Below, piece after piece: positions 34,801-44,204 of a stretch of 52,219 nucleotides of DNA. How positions within the stretch are numbered: position 1 is the stretch's first letter; each line of letters begins with the position of its first letter. The notes below the pieces were generated by a model that saw nothing but the letters and a program-made list of their open reading frames with translations, did not search any database and was not told the origin of the DNA. Source of the stretch: Tieghemiomyces parasiticus (taxonomy: Eukaryota; Kickxellomycota; Dimargaritomycetes; Dimargaritales; Dimargaritaceae); NCBI GenBank assembly GCA_027575765.1, contig JANBPT010000232.1:1-52219 (forward strand), written 5' to 3'. Made by a program: the position numbers and the translations under genes.

Positions 34801-37800
34801 CCACCAGAGCGTCGGGACGGACGGCCCCGGTGTTGTGGAAGACGGCGATTTCGGCGTCGGTGCGGTCCGTCAGTGAGCAGAAGGCCACATCGAGCACAGC
34901 CATGAGCCGCTGGCGGAGATAGTCGAGGGAGAGCGGCGGGTGGGCCGACGGGAAGGCCAAGAGGTCAGGCAGGAGGTCGAAGAGACGCGGGGTGAGGCTG
35001 ATGTCCCGGGCCAACGCCCCGTTGACGTTAAGAAGGTCCAGCGCACCACCCAAATGACGTAGGGCACGGTCGGCGGCAGGTTCGGCCGGAGCTGCCCGGC
35101 CTCGCTTATCGGCAGGGCCAGCCGCGGCGGACTTGCGCTTGCCCCCGGTGGCAGAGGACGCCACCTGGCTGTCCTCTTGGTCGCCAGTCGGGTGGCAGAG
35201 GGTATCGTGGATTGAGGTAAGGTGGCGAACAACCAGGGCCGAGTCGAACGCGTAATGGGCCACGCGGTCGAGCCAGAGGCGGTACACGGCCGGGCTACTG
35301 GTGAGCGGGACGTCCATCACGAAGGCGAACCAAAGGCGGCGATCGTCGTCCGTCAGCAGCTCAAACACGTCAGTCGTTATGGCGGTAAACAGGTCAGCCA
35401 CCAGGGCCTGGTGTTCCTCCATGGCGTGACGGGCCACGGTGAGTAGCTCGGACCATAATTCGGTATCGGTTCGGCCGAGCGCGATGCAGCGGGGCAAAAT
35501 GTCGCGGATAAGGACGCCAAGACCGGCGTTGAGAAAGTCCTCGGCGGCGGGCTGATCGACAACAGCCTCCAACATTGCGCGAGCAAACTCCGGCAAACTG
35601 AATCCCTCAAGAGGCAAGGGGCAGGTGGCAAGGAGGGTTAGGTAGACTGGAAGGCCGGGAGTGAGCGCCTGAGCACGGGCAGCCGAGAATAGGAAGCCGT
35701 GGCACTGGGCACTGCGGGCCCGGGCCCGTTTTCCCTCCACCGGGAGAGCCAGCACGTCGCGAACGGTCATCGTGCCGGCGAGGAGCTGGCCAGCGTGGCT
35801 ATTCACGAGCTTGACAAGCCAGGCCAGGGCGACCGGATCGACGTAGGCCACTTCGGCGGTGGCTGGTCCGAAGAAAGAACCGGCCTGAACAACGGCCGCC
35901 ATAATGTCCTCGCCACTTTGATAGGTAACCTTGGTATTGGTCTCGACCAGCTGTGCGATAACTTCTAGGGCTTTACGACGCAACAGGGTATCGGCGTCGT
36001 CGAGCACCACCAGGAGGGACGGTAACAGCAGCTGGTAGTCGCGGACGGTGCCCTGGGGAATCGACTGGAGTCCCGCTGCGACGTAAGCTTCGGCCAGCTG
36101 GAGAGCGGCCAGGCGAAGGGAGGTCGGGTAGTAGCTGCGGACGGACCACACCGAGGCAAGCAAGGGTAGCAGCTGGTCACCAAGGTGGCAGGTCACCAGC
36201 GTCTGCACCACAGCGTCGCGGAAGGCCGCGTCAGGACTTGCCAGGGCCAAGAGGAGAGCACCCAGGATCTGGCCGTGGAAGCAGGTAGGGGCGGTGACTA
36301 TCGGGTTAGAAGCCCCGTGCAGGGTAAACCACGATACCACGTCCAGCTCGGTGTCCGCCTGGAGGCCTTCCAAGGTATTGAGTAGAGCAAAGGCGAGGAA
36401 CGCCGCCGGCGTAGCCGGGTTGGTCCACTTGGCCACTTTGCGACTGGTCAAGCGGGCCCGCACGGGCAGCCCATCTTCGGAGTGGAGGAAGTGGGCCAAA
36501 ACCACCTTAGATGTCGCCTTATAAGTGCGAAAGTGAACCTGCAAACCGCGGTAGACGGTGCCCAAAAAGGTGTGGGCGGCCACCGGATTGCCATTCAAAT
36601 GGTGGTAGCGGCTGAGTACAACCAGGGCTAGGCAGCGTGACTCGGGAGCGGCCGCCTTCAGCATGCCCTCAAATACCCCAACGAGGGTAGGGTGGGCCTG
36701 GAGCGCTTCTGACAGCAGCGCGAGAGCTCGGGCATGGTAGGCAGCAAACCTGTCCTGCGTATCATTGTCTAGCGACGCCTCGGCGGCCTGGTAGAACGGT
36801 GCGAAGAGCGGGGCGGTGGCGAGGGGGCCAGCCTTTAGGCCGTTGAGGAATGCCGCGATGGTTCGTTCGGGGGTGATCCCGTACAGGAAGGTCGACAGGA
36901 GGGCTGAGGCCAGCTCGACCTCAACCATCTGGGGCTTGGCAGCCGCGGCCGTAACGAACAGAAAACGCGCCAGGGCTTCGAGAGAGGTGGCGGTGAGAGC
37001 ACCGGCGCGGGAGATGAGAATGGCCAGGTTGGCAACCAACTGGGCCGAGTCGCGCACGGCCACTAGGCGAGGGTGATCGAGCACCTCACTGATGATCTCG
37101 GGTGACTCGTCCAGCAGACCGTCCAAGAGGAAGGCGTCCAAATCATCCGATACCTCGGTCTCCTCCGTCATGGAAGCGAGCACGCGGAAGGCCAGCAGAC
37201 GGATAGTGGACGACGGATGGTGCAACCCGACGTAGAGCGGAATACCGTCCAGGGTCATGAAGCGGCCGCTGGCCAAGCAGGCCTGGAGGTGGTCGTTCAG
37301 CGCGGTCTCGCGGACGGTGCGGGTAGCGTCATTGGTCGGAGGCAGCTGCTCGTAAGCGTTAGCCACCACAGCGTCAAACAGGGCGGCCTGGTTCTGGTGA
37401 ACCTGGCGCAGGACGACGTAGGCAGCCTCGGCGTCAATCGTGGCTGTCTCGCTGGGATCAGTGAGCCGGGTCAGGAGGGCCTCGGTGACTTCGCGCACCA
37501 GGACGTCGGGTACGGGGGCGTCCAACAGGTAGGCAGCCAAGTCAGTTAGGTTTTCCTTACGGGCGTCGGCGTGGTCCACCAAGGCGCGGAGGTACACGCC
37601 TACCAAGGGGTCGGTGTTATATTTGCGGCTCAGCTGGCGAAGGGCGGTGTGGAGGTCGGGCAGGGTGACAAACTGGGTCAGGAAGGCAGTATCCATTGCC
37701 CAGGCGGATTCGGCACCGGCCTGCAAGAGCTGCAGCAGGGTGAGTAGGACAGCCGGTACAGGGGCTTTGCGACGGCCGTTCGATCCCAGCACGGCGCGGA

Positions 37801-38635
37801 GAGCGCGGTCGAGCAGGGCGTCAGAGAAGGGGACGCGGTGGGCGACGTGAGTCAGGACGGCGTAGGCCACCAGGGCGCAATCCTCGGCCGGGGCAGCGAT
37901 CAGGTTGAAGACCATGGGGAACAGGAATCGCAAAAGATTATCGGTAAGGACGGCCTGGTCGGCCAGGTAACTGAGATAGTAGTTGAGCACGAAGGTGGTG
38001 AGCACGCGCGGAACACTGGTGGAGTGTTGAGCGTGCCACAGGAGGTCAGCGCTGAAGATCTGAAGGAGCTCACGGTTGGTGCGGGTGAAACGGGTCAAGG
38101 TGGCCATTTCAAGGGGGATCTGCTGGCTCCTCACAGTACCCAGGAAGGGGAACTGGTCGTTACCCAGGTCGGATTTCAGGGTCACCACCATCGCCAGGCG
38201 CACAAACTGCTGGGTGTGGTGGTACGGCACGAAGGCACGCAGCAGAGCTTCGACATTGAAGTCGTTAACCCGGAACCGGCGCACCATCCACTCCAAAACA
38301 TTGCCCGTGTGACTAACCAGGATGTGTGGGCATAGGCGACGCATGAACAGGTCCACGCGCTCATCTAGCTTGCGCGTCTCGGCGGCAGTCAGGTGCACCC
38401 GGTCCAGGTTGCGCACACTATCGTCAAAGAAGTAGGCGCCGGCCTCACCCACTGCAGGGTCCAGGGCGCTCAGGGCGAGGTACCCAGCGTGGCCGATCTG
38501 GTATATCGTGTCGTTGTCCATGTCGGCCGCCTTCTTGGGGTCGAACAGGTACGACGGGCGTGAAGTGGCCTTGGCCATATTCACGCCGCCCACGTACTGG
38601 ATCTTCGTTTTGAGTTGCTGGGCCAAAGTCGACAT
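31886..38635 (-). CDS. UTP10: U3 snoRNP / SSU processome protein UTP10 (HEATR1)
   Basis: A single uninterrupted frame of 2249 aa is close to human HEATR1 (~2140) and longer than yeast Utp10 (~1770). The N-terminus is diagnostic: MSTLAQQLKTKI, PSYLFDPKKAADMDNDTIYQIGHAG and the ALDP...FFDDSVRNLDR blocks match the family. The body is almost wholly HEAT-repeat helices. An inserted Lys/Arg-rich patch (GGKRKSAAAG...DKRGR) and two acidic Ser/Asp patches interrupt it. The C-terminal BP28CT region (SLTLVFQFDKGEF...) ends in HEAT helices (YEVIEDEDPWVEKTAQQT). The protein works in the nucleolus, in the tUTP/UTP-A complex needed for pre-18S processing and optimal rDNA transcription. The absence of introns over 6.75 kb is notable beside multi-exon neighbours. 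Stop TAG. Confidence 0.96.
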   Translation of the reverse strand: MSTLAQQLKTKIQYVGGVNMAKATSRPSYLFDPKKAADMDNDTIYQIGHAGYLALSALDPAVGEAGAYFFDDSVRNLDRVHLTAAETRKLDERVDLFMRRLCPHILVSHTGNVLEWMVRRFRVNDFNVEALLRAFVPYHHTQQFVRLAMVVTLKSDLGNDQFPFLGTVRSQQIPLEMATLTRFTRTNRELLQIFSADLLWHAQHSTSVPRVLTTFVLNYYLSYLADQAVLTDNLLRFLFPMVFNLIAAPAEDCALVAYAVLTHVAHRVPFSDALLDRALRAVLGSNGRRKAPVPAVLLTLLQLLQAGAESAWAMDTAFLTQFVTLPDLHTALRQLSRKYNTDPLVGVYLRALVDHADARKENLTDLAAYLLDAPVPDVLVREVTEALLTRLTDPSETATIDAEAAYVVLRQVHQNQAALFDAVVANAYEQLPPTNDATRTVRETALNDHLQACLASGRFMTLDGIPLYVGLHHPSSTIRLLAFRVLASMTEETEVSDDLDAFLLDGLLDESPEIISEVLDHPRLVAVRDSAQLVANLAILISRAGALTATSLEALARFLFVTAAAAKPQMVEVELASALLSTFLYGITPERTIAAFLNGLKAGPLATAPLFAPFYQAAEASLDNDTQDRFAAYHARALALLSEALQAHPTLVGVFEGMLKAAAPESRCLALVVLSRYHHLNGNPVAAHTFLGTVYRGLQVHFRTYKATSKVVLAHFLHSEDGLPVRARLTSRKVAKWTNPATPAAFLAFALLNTLEGLQADTELDVVSWFTLHGASNPIVTAPTCFHGQILGALLLALASPDAAFRDAVVQTLVTCHLGDQLLPLLASVWSVRSYYPTSLRLAALQLAEAYVAAGLQSIPQGTVRDYQLLLPSLLVVLDDADTLLRRKALEVIAQLVETNTKVTYQSGEDIMAAVVQAGSFFGPATAEVAYVDPVALAWLVKLVNSHAGQLLAGTMTVRDVLALPVEGKRARARSAQCHGFLFSAARAQALTPGLPVYLTLLATCPLPLEGFSLPEFARAMLEAVVDQPAAEDFLNAGLGVLIRDILPRCIALGRTDTELWSELLTVARHAMEEHQALVADLFTAITTDVFELLTDDDRRLWFAFVMDVPLTSSPAVYRLWLDRVAHYAFDSALVVRHLTSIHDTLCHPTGDQEDSQVASSATGGKRKSAAAGPADKRGRAAPAEPAADRALRHLGGALDLLNVNGALARDISLTPRLFDLLPDLLAFPSAHPPLSLDYLRQRLMAVLDVAFCSLTDRTDAEIAVFHNTGAVRPDALVACLRATRNAQTHRAVLQLLGTMAAAFPEEVLHHCMPVFTFMGVSTLGADDTYTFEVITGTLRRILTALAARVAWDPTAAPVDFAAGSSVGTLVKTVPAALVAPLRVLVDAWGHIPAHRRSAIFGTVATCLGPDTFVAVLWTLLVERAAMRAAEPDATVLAFAVELAGTFSAHVQLRAASALLAYLRGFPSPTRTPAKATPALFEGQRPLSSRATATYHLAALQLVDGLAHSEHLLARIAEADADAHDDLLDDIQSLTRLLLELHARMVPWLQVPGALSLWSDVDVALRTALVDLQHFMDLPLFARIAGELLGHADPVVRHEGLLMVLQKLEPLARNVAYRTAEAGQKVLLPLLPSLLNAAGRAEEAGPHAAVPASRSVQVVIANVSALAILLAADYPAAFLHSVGSIAGSGGLGSSDLHVFASSCACLVHLFRHLGVRTLIALKSTLSIVLARAGALTDELTDLPTGDTALALVSALRLLEELVVRLPKFTIASAGGLIALLFRPAFWPQPEALRRLRTVAQARADGSAGDNDAMDEDDSDDEATGAVASTRPRDPATRDLLERVQALVTATARTFDPSTYLPALYSAHAAAVRQPIHVTVAYVDAVALCLQQASSAVHRGLYADSVDFLLRLLDYRQAATPASRTLSADQARVLTVEWTRPLAAVDVVEDRSVVAFVQFALKLNEMMFKPLFVRVVAWAVDTPDSADPTARRVTLFKLLGALLERLRTIASPYYTHVLDRTLEVLECFPVQNVDPASFAPSTPLDTRVLTAAAAASSVDLWRHAMRSLTLVFQFDKGEFCRPAVFDQVLGPLVRQIPRLAYCRARDETGTADQMATDSDSDSDDLDEADNAAIIPPSLMAVYQKRIEEVVSPCLNRLAEQYRGEAQWKALNHQVLLLTRNPNPCVRVAALLVTQGLYRTLKEELLIHLPETIPFLYEVIEDEDPWVEKTAQQTVQLIEEYLGEPLKKYFE

Positions 38636-40056
38636 GACGGCAAGGTATTATGGAAGTAGGGGTGTCCTACAGGAGGTCGGGGGGGGAAATGAGGGCCGAA
38701 AACTAAAGATAAAGGTATCCAGCAAAACCGACGCAACTGCAAAAGGTTGGTCTTTTCTTGTCTGTATTGTGGGCTCTTCGACGAAGCGACCTGGAACTGG
38801 AAAAAAAAAGTGTAGTTGACCCGGGATTATATGGGGTAATTGGAGTCTTGGTGGGCCTTGATCAATGGTTTTCATTGCACAGAGCAGGTTACGCTAAGAA
38901 AAAAATGCGTCCAGACTTCCAATGCCAGCCATTGGTTCCAAGCCTTGTCTGCGCCCTGGAGGTCCATCCGTCTTCGCCATTTAGATATCACGTGATAAAA
39001 TACAATAAAGCCCTTTCGTGCCTAAGCTAGGCTGAATCTCACCATCCCAACACTTGCCAATGGGTGCCTGTCTATACTGCATATGAGCCACTGGGACTAC
39101 AGCTAGTACGCCCATCAGATTACGCAGGCAGGGTTAACTGGAGGCTAATAACCATCAACCGAATGTGAACGTGTCCCCTCTCGTTTCGATACGGTCACCA
39201 AGCAACCATCTAATACGAAAACTTTAACATGGTTGGATTTATCAGTGAGAGGGTCTCGGCTGGCCGTATGGAGTATTGGTCTAATCTAAAATGAACCCTT
39301 CAGTGAATATGGCTTACCTTGTGGTGTTTACGTTATATCGACGCCGAGCATTTCCTGTGGACGGCAAAGTGTTCGTATTATCAAGCGTAGGGATGTACCA
39401 GGTTTCGATTAGCAGGCTTAACGTCTTGTGATGGACCCTAGTCCCTAGGGCGTCATCTGCTACGCGTTCCTTTTGATTAACAATCCTCATGGTTTCGCTG
39501 TTCGTCCCAGTCTCCGTGCATCCCACTACGAGTGCTATGTGCCGGACATCCGAGCAATATCAGGCAGAAATTCCATTTAGCTTTTCATGTATGTATATAT
39601 ATATATATATAAATGCAAAACCAACCAAGTTTAGGTCTATTGCCATTTCAATAACGCACCACGCCCACTTTACCAGCTGGGGTAAGCGGACCTTCGGTAG
39701 TCGATACTGGCTGCCTCAACCGTGTTTCCCTTCAAGTTTCTCCGCACGGGAAGCCAACTTTAAACTGTCATATTTCTAATCAAACTGCGTTCACAACTGG
39801 GCCCTTCGCCCCATCTAATGTCTATGATGCTGGCTGGGTAACCGTATCACTAGAGGACTGTGTGGAGTGGCTGTCGAGGGAGGACGCTCTCGCGTAAAGC
39901 TCTGCTGCGAGCTAGTTGATTACTCACAGTCCAAGCGACTGCCTTCGTCATTGTTGTCGTTCTCCTCCTCCAGTTTGCCCAATAGCACACTTTCGCATCC
40001 ACGCTCACATAAATTTGCTAATTCTGACCATCACCCATCTCTTCCTGATCAGCGCC
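38636..40056. promoter_or_regulatory. divergent intergenic region between HEATR1/UTP10 and the Med9-like gene
   Basis: The two start codons face away from each other over 1.4 kb, so both promoters lie here. A (TA)9 microsatellite is at 39594-39611. Just before the plus-strand ATG (39940-40050) the sequence is pyrimidine-rich. An AATAAA at about 39003-39008 has no obvious gene to serve. No further gene is seen. Confidence 0.4.
39594..39611. repeat. (TA)9 microsatellite
   Basis: Nine TA units lie in the intergenic region between the HEATR1/UTP10 and Med9-like genes. Confidence 0.8.
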
Positions 40057-41047
40057 ATGGAACCCAACGGCGGTGGCTACCCCAACCCTGGGGAGTTAGG
40101 AAACGACAGCATGTTCGACTTTTTCATCAACTCTGAGTCATCTGACCTCCCTCCCGCCACGTCGGTCGCGCCGTTGACCAACTCTAACGTGGGACCAGGC
40201 CTCTCGGTTAATCTGGACGATTTTCTGGGCTCCCAAGCAGGCGCCATGGATATCAATATGGCCAGTAGCTTCATGACGGAACCATTAGCTTCGACTGCCA
40301 CGCCGCGCCCCGTTGAAGCCAAGCCGCAGGTGACGGTAGCACCCCATGAGACTAAGCCCACGACGGACGACGTGGTAACGGCGAGGCCACCGCTTCAGCT
40401 GGACTACTTTGACCCCACGGCATTCCAATTCCTACCGCAGGCTGCACGCGTCCTGGACCTCATCATCAAGGGTGGCGACCGGTCCGAGATTGCCCGCCAG
40501 GTAGGTAGCTCATTTAGAGATCTGATGAATAATGTGCTGAGAAGTGGAAGAACCGATCAGTATGTGCCTGCTAGACCACTTGCCGGCGCTAAATCTTTCA
40601 TGCTTTCCCCTCTACAAATCGCATCGTGTGACTACGCTATGTAAGGCTGCCAATTTGTACCAGCATCTCGACGACTGCGAAAAAATCGTGCAGCAACTGC
40701 CGGGGGCCGAATGGTCCACTCACCAGCAGGAAGTGTGGCTCGACCGAGCTCGGACGGACCTGCGTAGAAAAACGTAAGTTGACATTGGGTGGCCTTTGGA
40801 ACAACAAGTTCTTAACTGAAGTGGCCCTATTCTCCCGTTACGGTGGTCGTGGTACCGGTAGGCTTAGTATTTCATCACGCTAATTGCCGATAGCTAATTT
40901 CCACTGACCTGCCCCTTCCTAACCAATACCTCCCCCCCCCGCAATTGTAATCGCCTTACCATATCCAGTGAGCAAGTTGAACACTATCTGGCCCTGCCCG
41001 TGTTTCGGGAGCTTGAGTCTACTGAGATGATGGTAGATCCAAAGTGA
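40057..41047 (+). CDS. MED9: Mediator subunit 9-like protein
   Basis: Three exons, 40057-40500, 40646-40773 and 40969-41047, give 216 aa. All junctions are GT-AG and phase-consistent. The first ~125 residues are low-complexity and acidic. The conserved part starts at FQFLPQAARVLDLIIKGG. It continues over the introns as AANLYQHLDDCEKIVQQLPG, then STHQQEVWLDRARTDLRRK and EQVEHYLALPVF. This helix - LPG turn - (S)xxxQ helix pattern, followed by a K-x-E coiled helix, is the Med9 (Cse2) signature in the middle module of Mediator, which links activators to RNA polymerase II. Med9 is short and divergent, so the family call is made by pattern; another small coiled-coil Mediator subunit is the main alternative. 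Stop TGA. Confidence 0.65.
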
Positions 41048-41100
41048 GGTACCGAATCGCGTCGGCTTGCCTATTTGGGTGTGTACATTACTACATTTGC

Positions 41101-41106
41101 AATAAA
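41101..41106 (+). promoter_or_regulatory. polyadenylation signal of the Med9-like gene
   Basis: AATAAA occurs 54 bp after the stop codon at 41047, followed by AT-rich sequence. Confidence 0.5.
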
Positions 41107-42002
41107 GTACGGTTCAAAAACCAGACTGCAATTCGTATTGCATTTCTTATCCGTCTAACAAGAGCCGGGCCGTCCGACTGCACACCTCTTCCTTGCGGGG
41201 AATACCTGGACGGGCCAATTTCGGTGGCCCACCCCTGTAGCTATAGCTTTGAGAGGTTGCCGCAACCCTTCACTTGGACCACACCTCTTTACTTCTGGGT
41301 ACTACTGAGCGCCTCTTGGCCTATTTCACCACTCTGAAATCCACTTATGACGGAGCCCTGGATAGCAGTGTCCATGTGACCCCAGTGTCTGGGTTGCCAC
41401 CTGGCCAGGGTACAAGGAGAGGGAGGGAACACGGATGAGTTAAGATATTGGCACTGGCAACTTAGGTAGCGGTGATTTCGCAACTCACATCTACGGGCGC
41501 TGATTATAGTCAGCCGCAGTCATTGTTCAGCCAGTAATGGCATGCACAGTTACCATCGTCAGCCTTGCCGCTTTCCTGTCCTCTCAAGTGCGATAAGTGA
41601 TCTCTCCGCTGGATCCTCCCCTCTCCCGGGGTGATGCACCGCATACCCGGTATCGTACAGCTGGCCACTCATACGCTCGCTGCCCATTGGGCCCCAGCAC
41701 AGGATCGCCACCTGCGTCAGTGTTGTCTTCCGCTGCCACATTAGGGAGTGCCCGCTCCCACTTGCCCAGCTCACCTACAGTCCCACGCACAGCTCCCGCC
41801 CTACTTCCCGGACATTGTTCGTGTCTGGCATTTTTCCAACCTCTTTCGAGTTTTTGGCCACCAAACTTGACATCTCCTCTACCCCTTAGCCCCTCATCAA
41901 ATCCGACCCTCATTTCTTCCGCCTACTTTCGACCTTCTGTCCATCTGCACCCCGCTAGCATCTGGCAGTAACATCTCGTCCCTCATAATACCGGTATCCA
42001 CC
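41107..42002. other. intergenic, upstream of the septin gene
   Basis: No gene is evident. From about 41600 to 42000 the plus strand becomes strongly pyrimidine-rich, as expected for the promoter and leader of the septin gene. Open stretches there are proline/serine-rich shadows of this bias. Confidence 0.4.
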
Positions 42003-43753
42003 ATGCAAGCCTCTCCAGGTACGTGGCCACTCGATGGGAGATGCTGATGACCGCCATCTACGCCGATGTCGACCAGGGTCGACCCTGACATCTCTTTGAT
42101 AACAAGCCCATCCCATTTCCGTGCGCTCGAACGGAGTCTGGAGGCTACCCCTCGTCAACTAGCGGCGCAGCCACTTGTCACTTCCTCGTTTCCTACGCCT
42201 GTCCCAGTTCGACTCGCCGGCCGCTAAAGAGGAGGTCTCCGCGCCGTGACTCCAATCAAACCAATCAACGAAACTGACCTTAAATCCTATGTTACCCCCT
42301 CCCACCCTTTTTTGTCTATCCAACGGTACCCTTCGCTGTATACTATGACCAACAATAGAATCGTCGCCGGCCAACGTAAGTATGCCTTAGTTACACCGCT
42401 CCTAGGCTGCCATACGAGGTACCAAACCCCGGCCCACGTTCGATGACGAGCGTGATGCGAACCAGCTCCCATATTTCACTAATTCTCAATCCGCCCACCT
42501 CGCTTATTTTATTCTCCTTTTCCGTTTACCAGCCCGGTGGAATCATCAAGAGGAGACTCACTCGTGAGGTCGGGTTCGCCAACCTGCCCAACCAGGTCCA
42601 CCGGCGCTCCGTGAAACGTGGCTTTGAGTTCGTGGTGATGGTGGTCGGCGAGTCCGGCATGGGAAAATCTACTATGGTCAACACCCTATTCAATTCCCAG
42701 TTGATCCCTGTCAAGGAGGACCTACCGCCCTCGGTTGAGTCCACCAAGACCGTAGCCATCCAGAACATCAGCGCCGAGATCCAAGAAAATGGGGTCAAAC
42801 TGCGCCTCAGTGTCGTGGACACCCCTGGGTTCGGCGATTTTATCAACAACGAGGAGAGCTGGAAGCCTATTCTCGTGGACATTGAGTCCCGGTTCGACTC
42901 CTACCTGGCTCAGGAGACCCGCGCCAACCGCACCCAGTTTGTGGACAACCGCGTCCACGCGTGCATCTACTTCATTGCCCCCACGGGCCACTCTCTACGT
43001 GCCATCGACATTGAGTTCATGAAGCGCCTGCACACCAAGGTCAACCTGATCCCGGTTATCGCCAAATCCGACACCCTGACCGAGGACGAGGTGACCGCCT
43101 TTAAGGTGCGCGTGCTGGCCGACATTGCCCAGCACAACATCCAGATTTTCCGGCCGCTGTCGGACGCTTTCGATGACCCGGAGACGGTGGCCGAGAATCG
43201 CGATATTATGACCAAGATCCCGTTCGCCATCATCGGTAGCAACCGCGACGTGACCACACCCGATGGCCGCACCGTCCGCGGGCGCAAGTACCCTTGGGGC
43301 GTGATCGAAGTGGATAACGAGGAGCACAACGACTTTGTCAAGCTGCGCCAGATGCTTATCCGCACCCACATGGAGGAGCTCAAGGACCACACCAGTCACG
43401 TACTGTACGAGAATTACAGGACGGCTAAGCTCCTGTCCTTGGGCAAGGTCCAGGACAACGCGGTGTTCCGCGAATACAATCCGGTGCACCAGATGGAGGA
43501 GGAGCGTCGTCTGCACGAAATCAAGATGCAGAAGATGGAATCGGAAATGAACGCTGTGTTCCAGCAGAAGGTCCAAGAGAAGGAGCAGAAGCTTAAGCAG
43601 TCTGAAGAGGAACTGTACGCCCGCCACAAGGAGATGAAGGTCACCCTCGAGAAGCAACGCCTCGATCTTGAAGAAAAGCGGCGTCGCCTCGAATCGAACA
43701 TCCGCCCAAGTACGGCCGACCGCAAGGTCAAGAAGGGCTTCGGCTTTAAGTAA
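42003..43753 (+). CDS. CDC3: septin, Cdc3/AspB/Spn1 type
   Basis: The main exon, 42533-43753, encodes the whole GTPase. It opens with a polybasic motif and VGFANLPNQVHRRSVKRGF, then has G1 GESGMGKST, G3 DTPGFGDF, and G4 AKSD (usually AKAD). The septin unique element ends RTHMEELKDHTSHVLYENYR. A ~85-residue coiled coil reaches GFGFK. Septins form hetero-oligomeric filaments at the cortex and septum. The match to GFANLPNQ...DESW-like and IDNRVHACIYFI blocks points to Cdc3-type. The 5' end is inferred: exon 1 42003-42018 (MQASP, context CCACCATG), a 17-nt exon 42359-42375, then the main exon. This is the only combination I found with a GTACGT donor, a GTAAGT donor and consistent phase (417 aa). 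The ATG at 42345 does not stay in frame. Stop TAA. Confidence 0.9.
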
Positions 43754-44204
43754 AGAAACGGCCATGACTTTAAGCTGGGCTTCAATGTGCCTTGCTATGC
43801 AGCCGTCGGCCAATGCTCTCTACCACCAGCATAGCCTGACGCTGGTACGGCTATCCATCTTTAGTTCTCTACCGACCTTCGATCGCCCTCTTCCAACACT
43901 TTTTTAGCGCTATTGACAACACTATTAATATATATACACCCCTTCAATTCCCATCAAGGTCGAGGCTAGGACCCGTGAGGTACACGTTTCTCTTCCTCCC
44001 CTCCCCCCCATACGGGTATAATCCTCTATCGAAAATCTAATTTGACGCCCGCTGCGGCAGTACTTTATCAAGGTAATTTGTAGTTGGGGCAGCATAAAGA
44101 GAGAAAAGGGGGACAATGGATGGTACACACAACACCTCAAAGCACAGGCGGCGTCCAGGTATGTATCGAGAGAGAAGAGGGTGAGAATACATTGGAGTCG
44201 AATG
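43754..44204. other. tail-to-tail intergenic region between septin and NECAP
   Basis: This holds the 3' ends of both convergent genes. A short TA-rich stretch is at about 43925-43937. No gene is seen. Confidence 0.4.

Noticed and set aside
42345..42375. ATG at 42345 as the septin start
   Set aside because: It reaches the GTAAGT donor in phase 1, while the core exon at 42533 needs phase 0, so the protein would shift out of frame.
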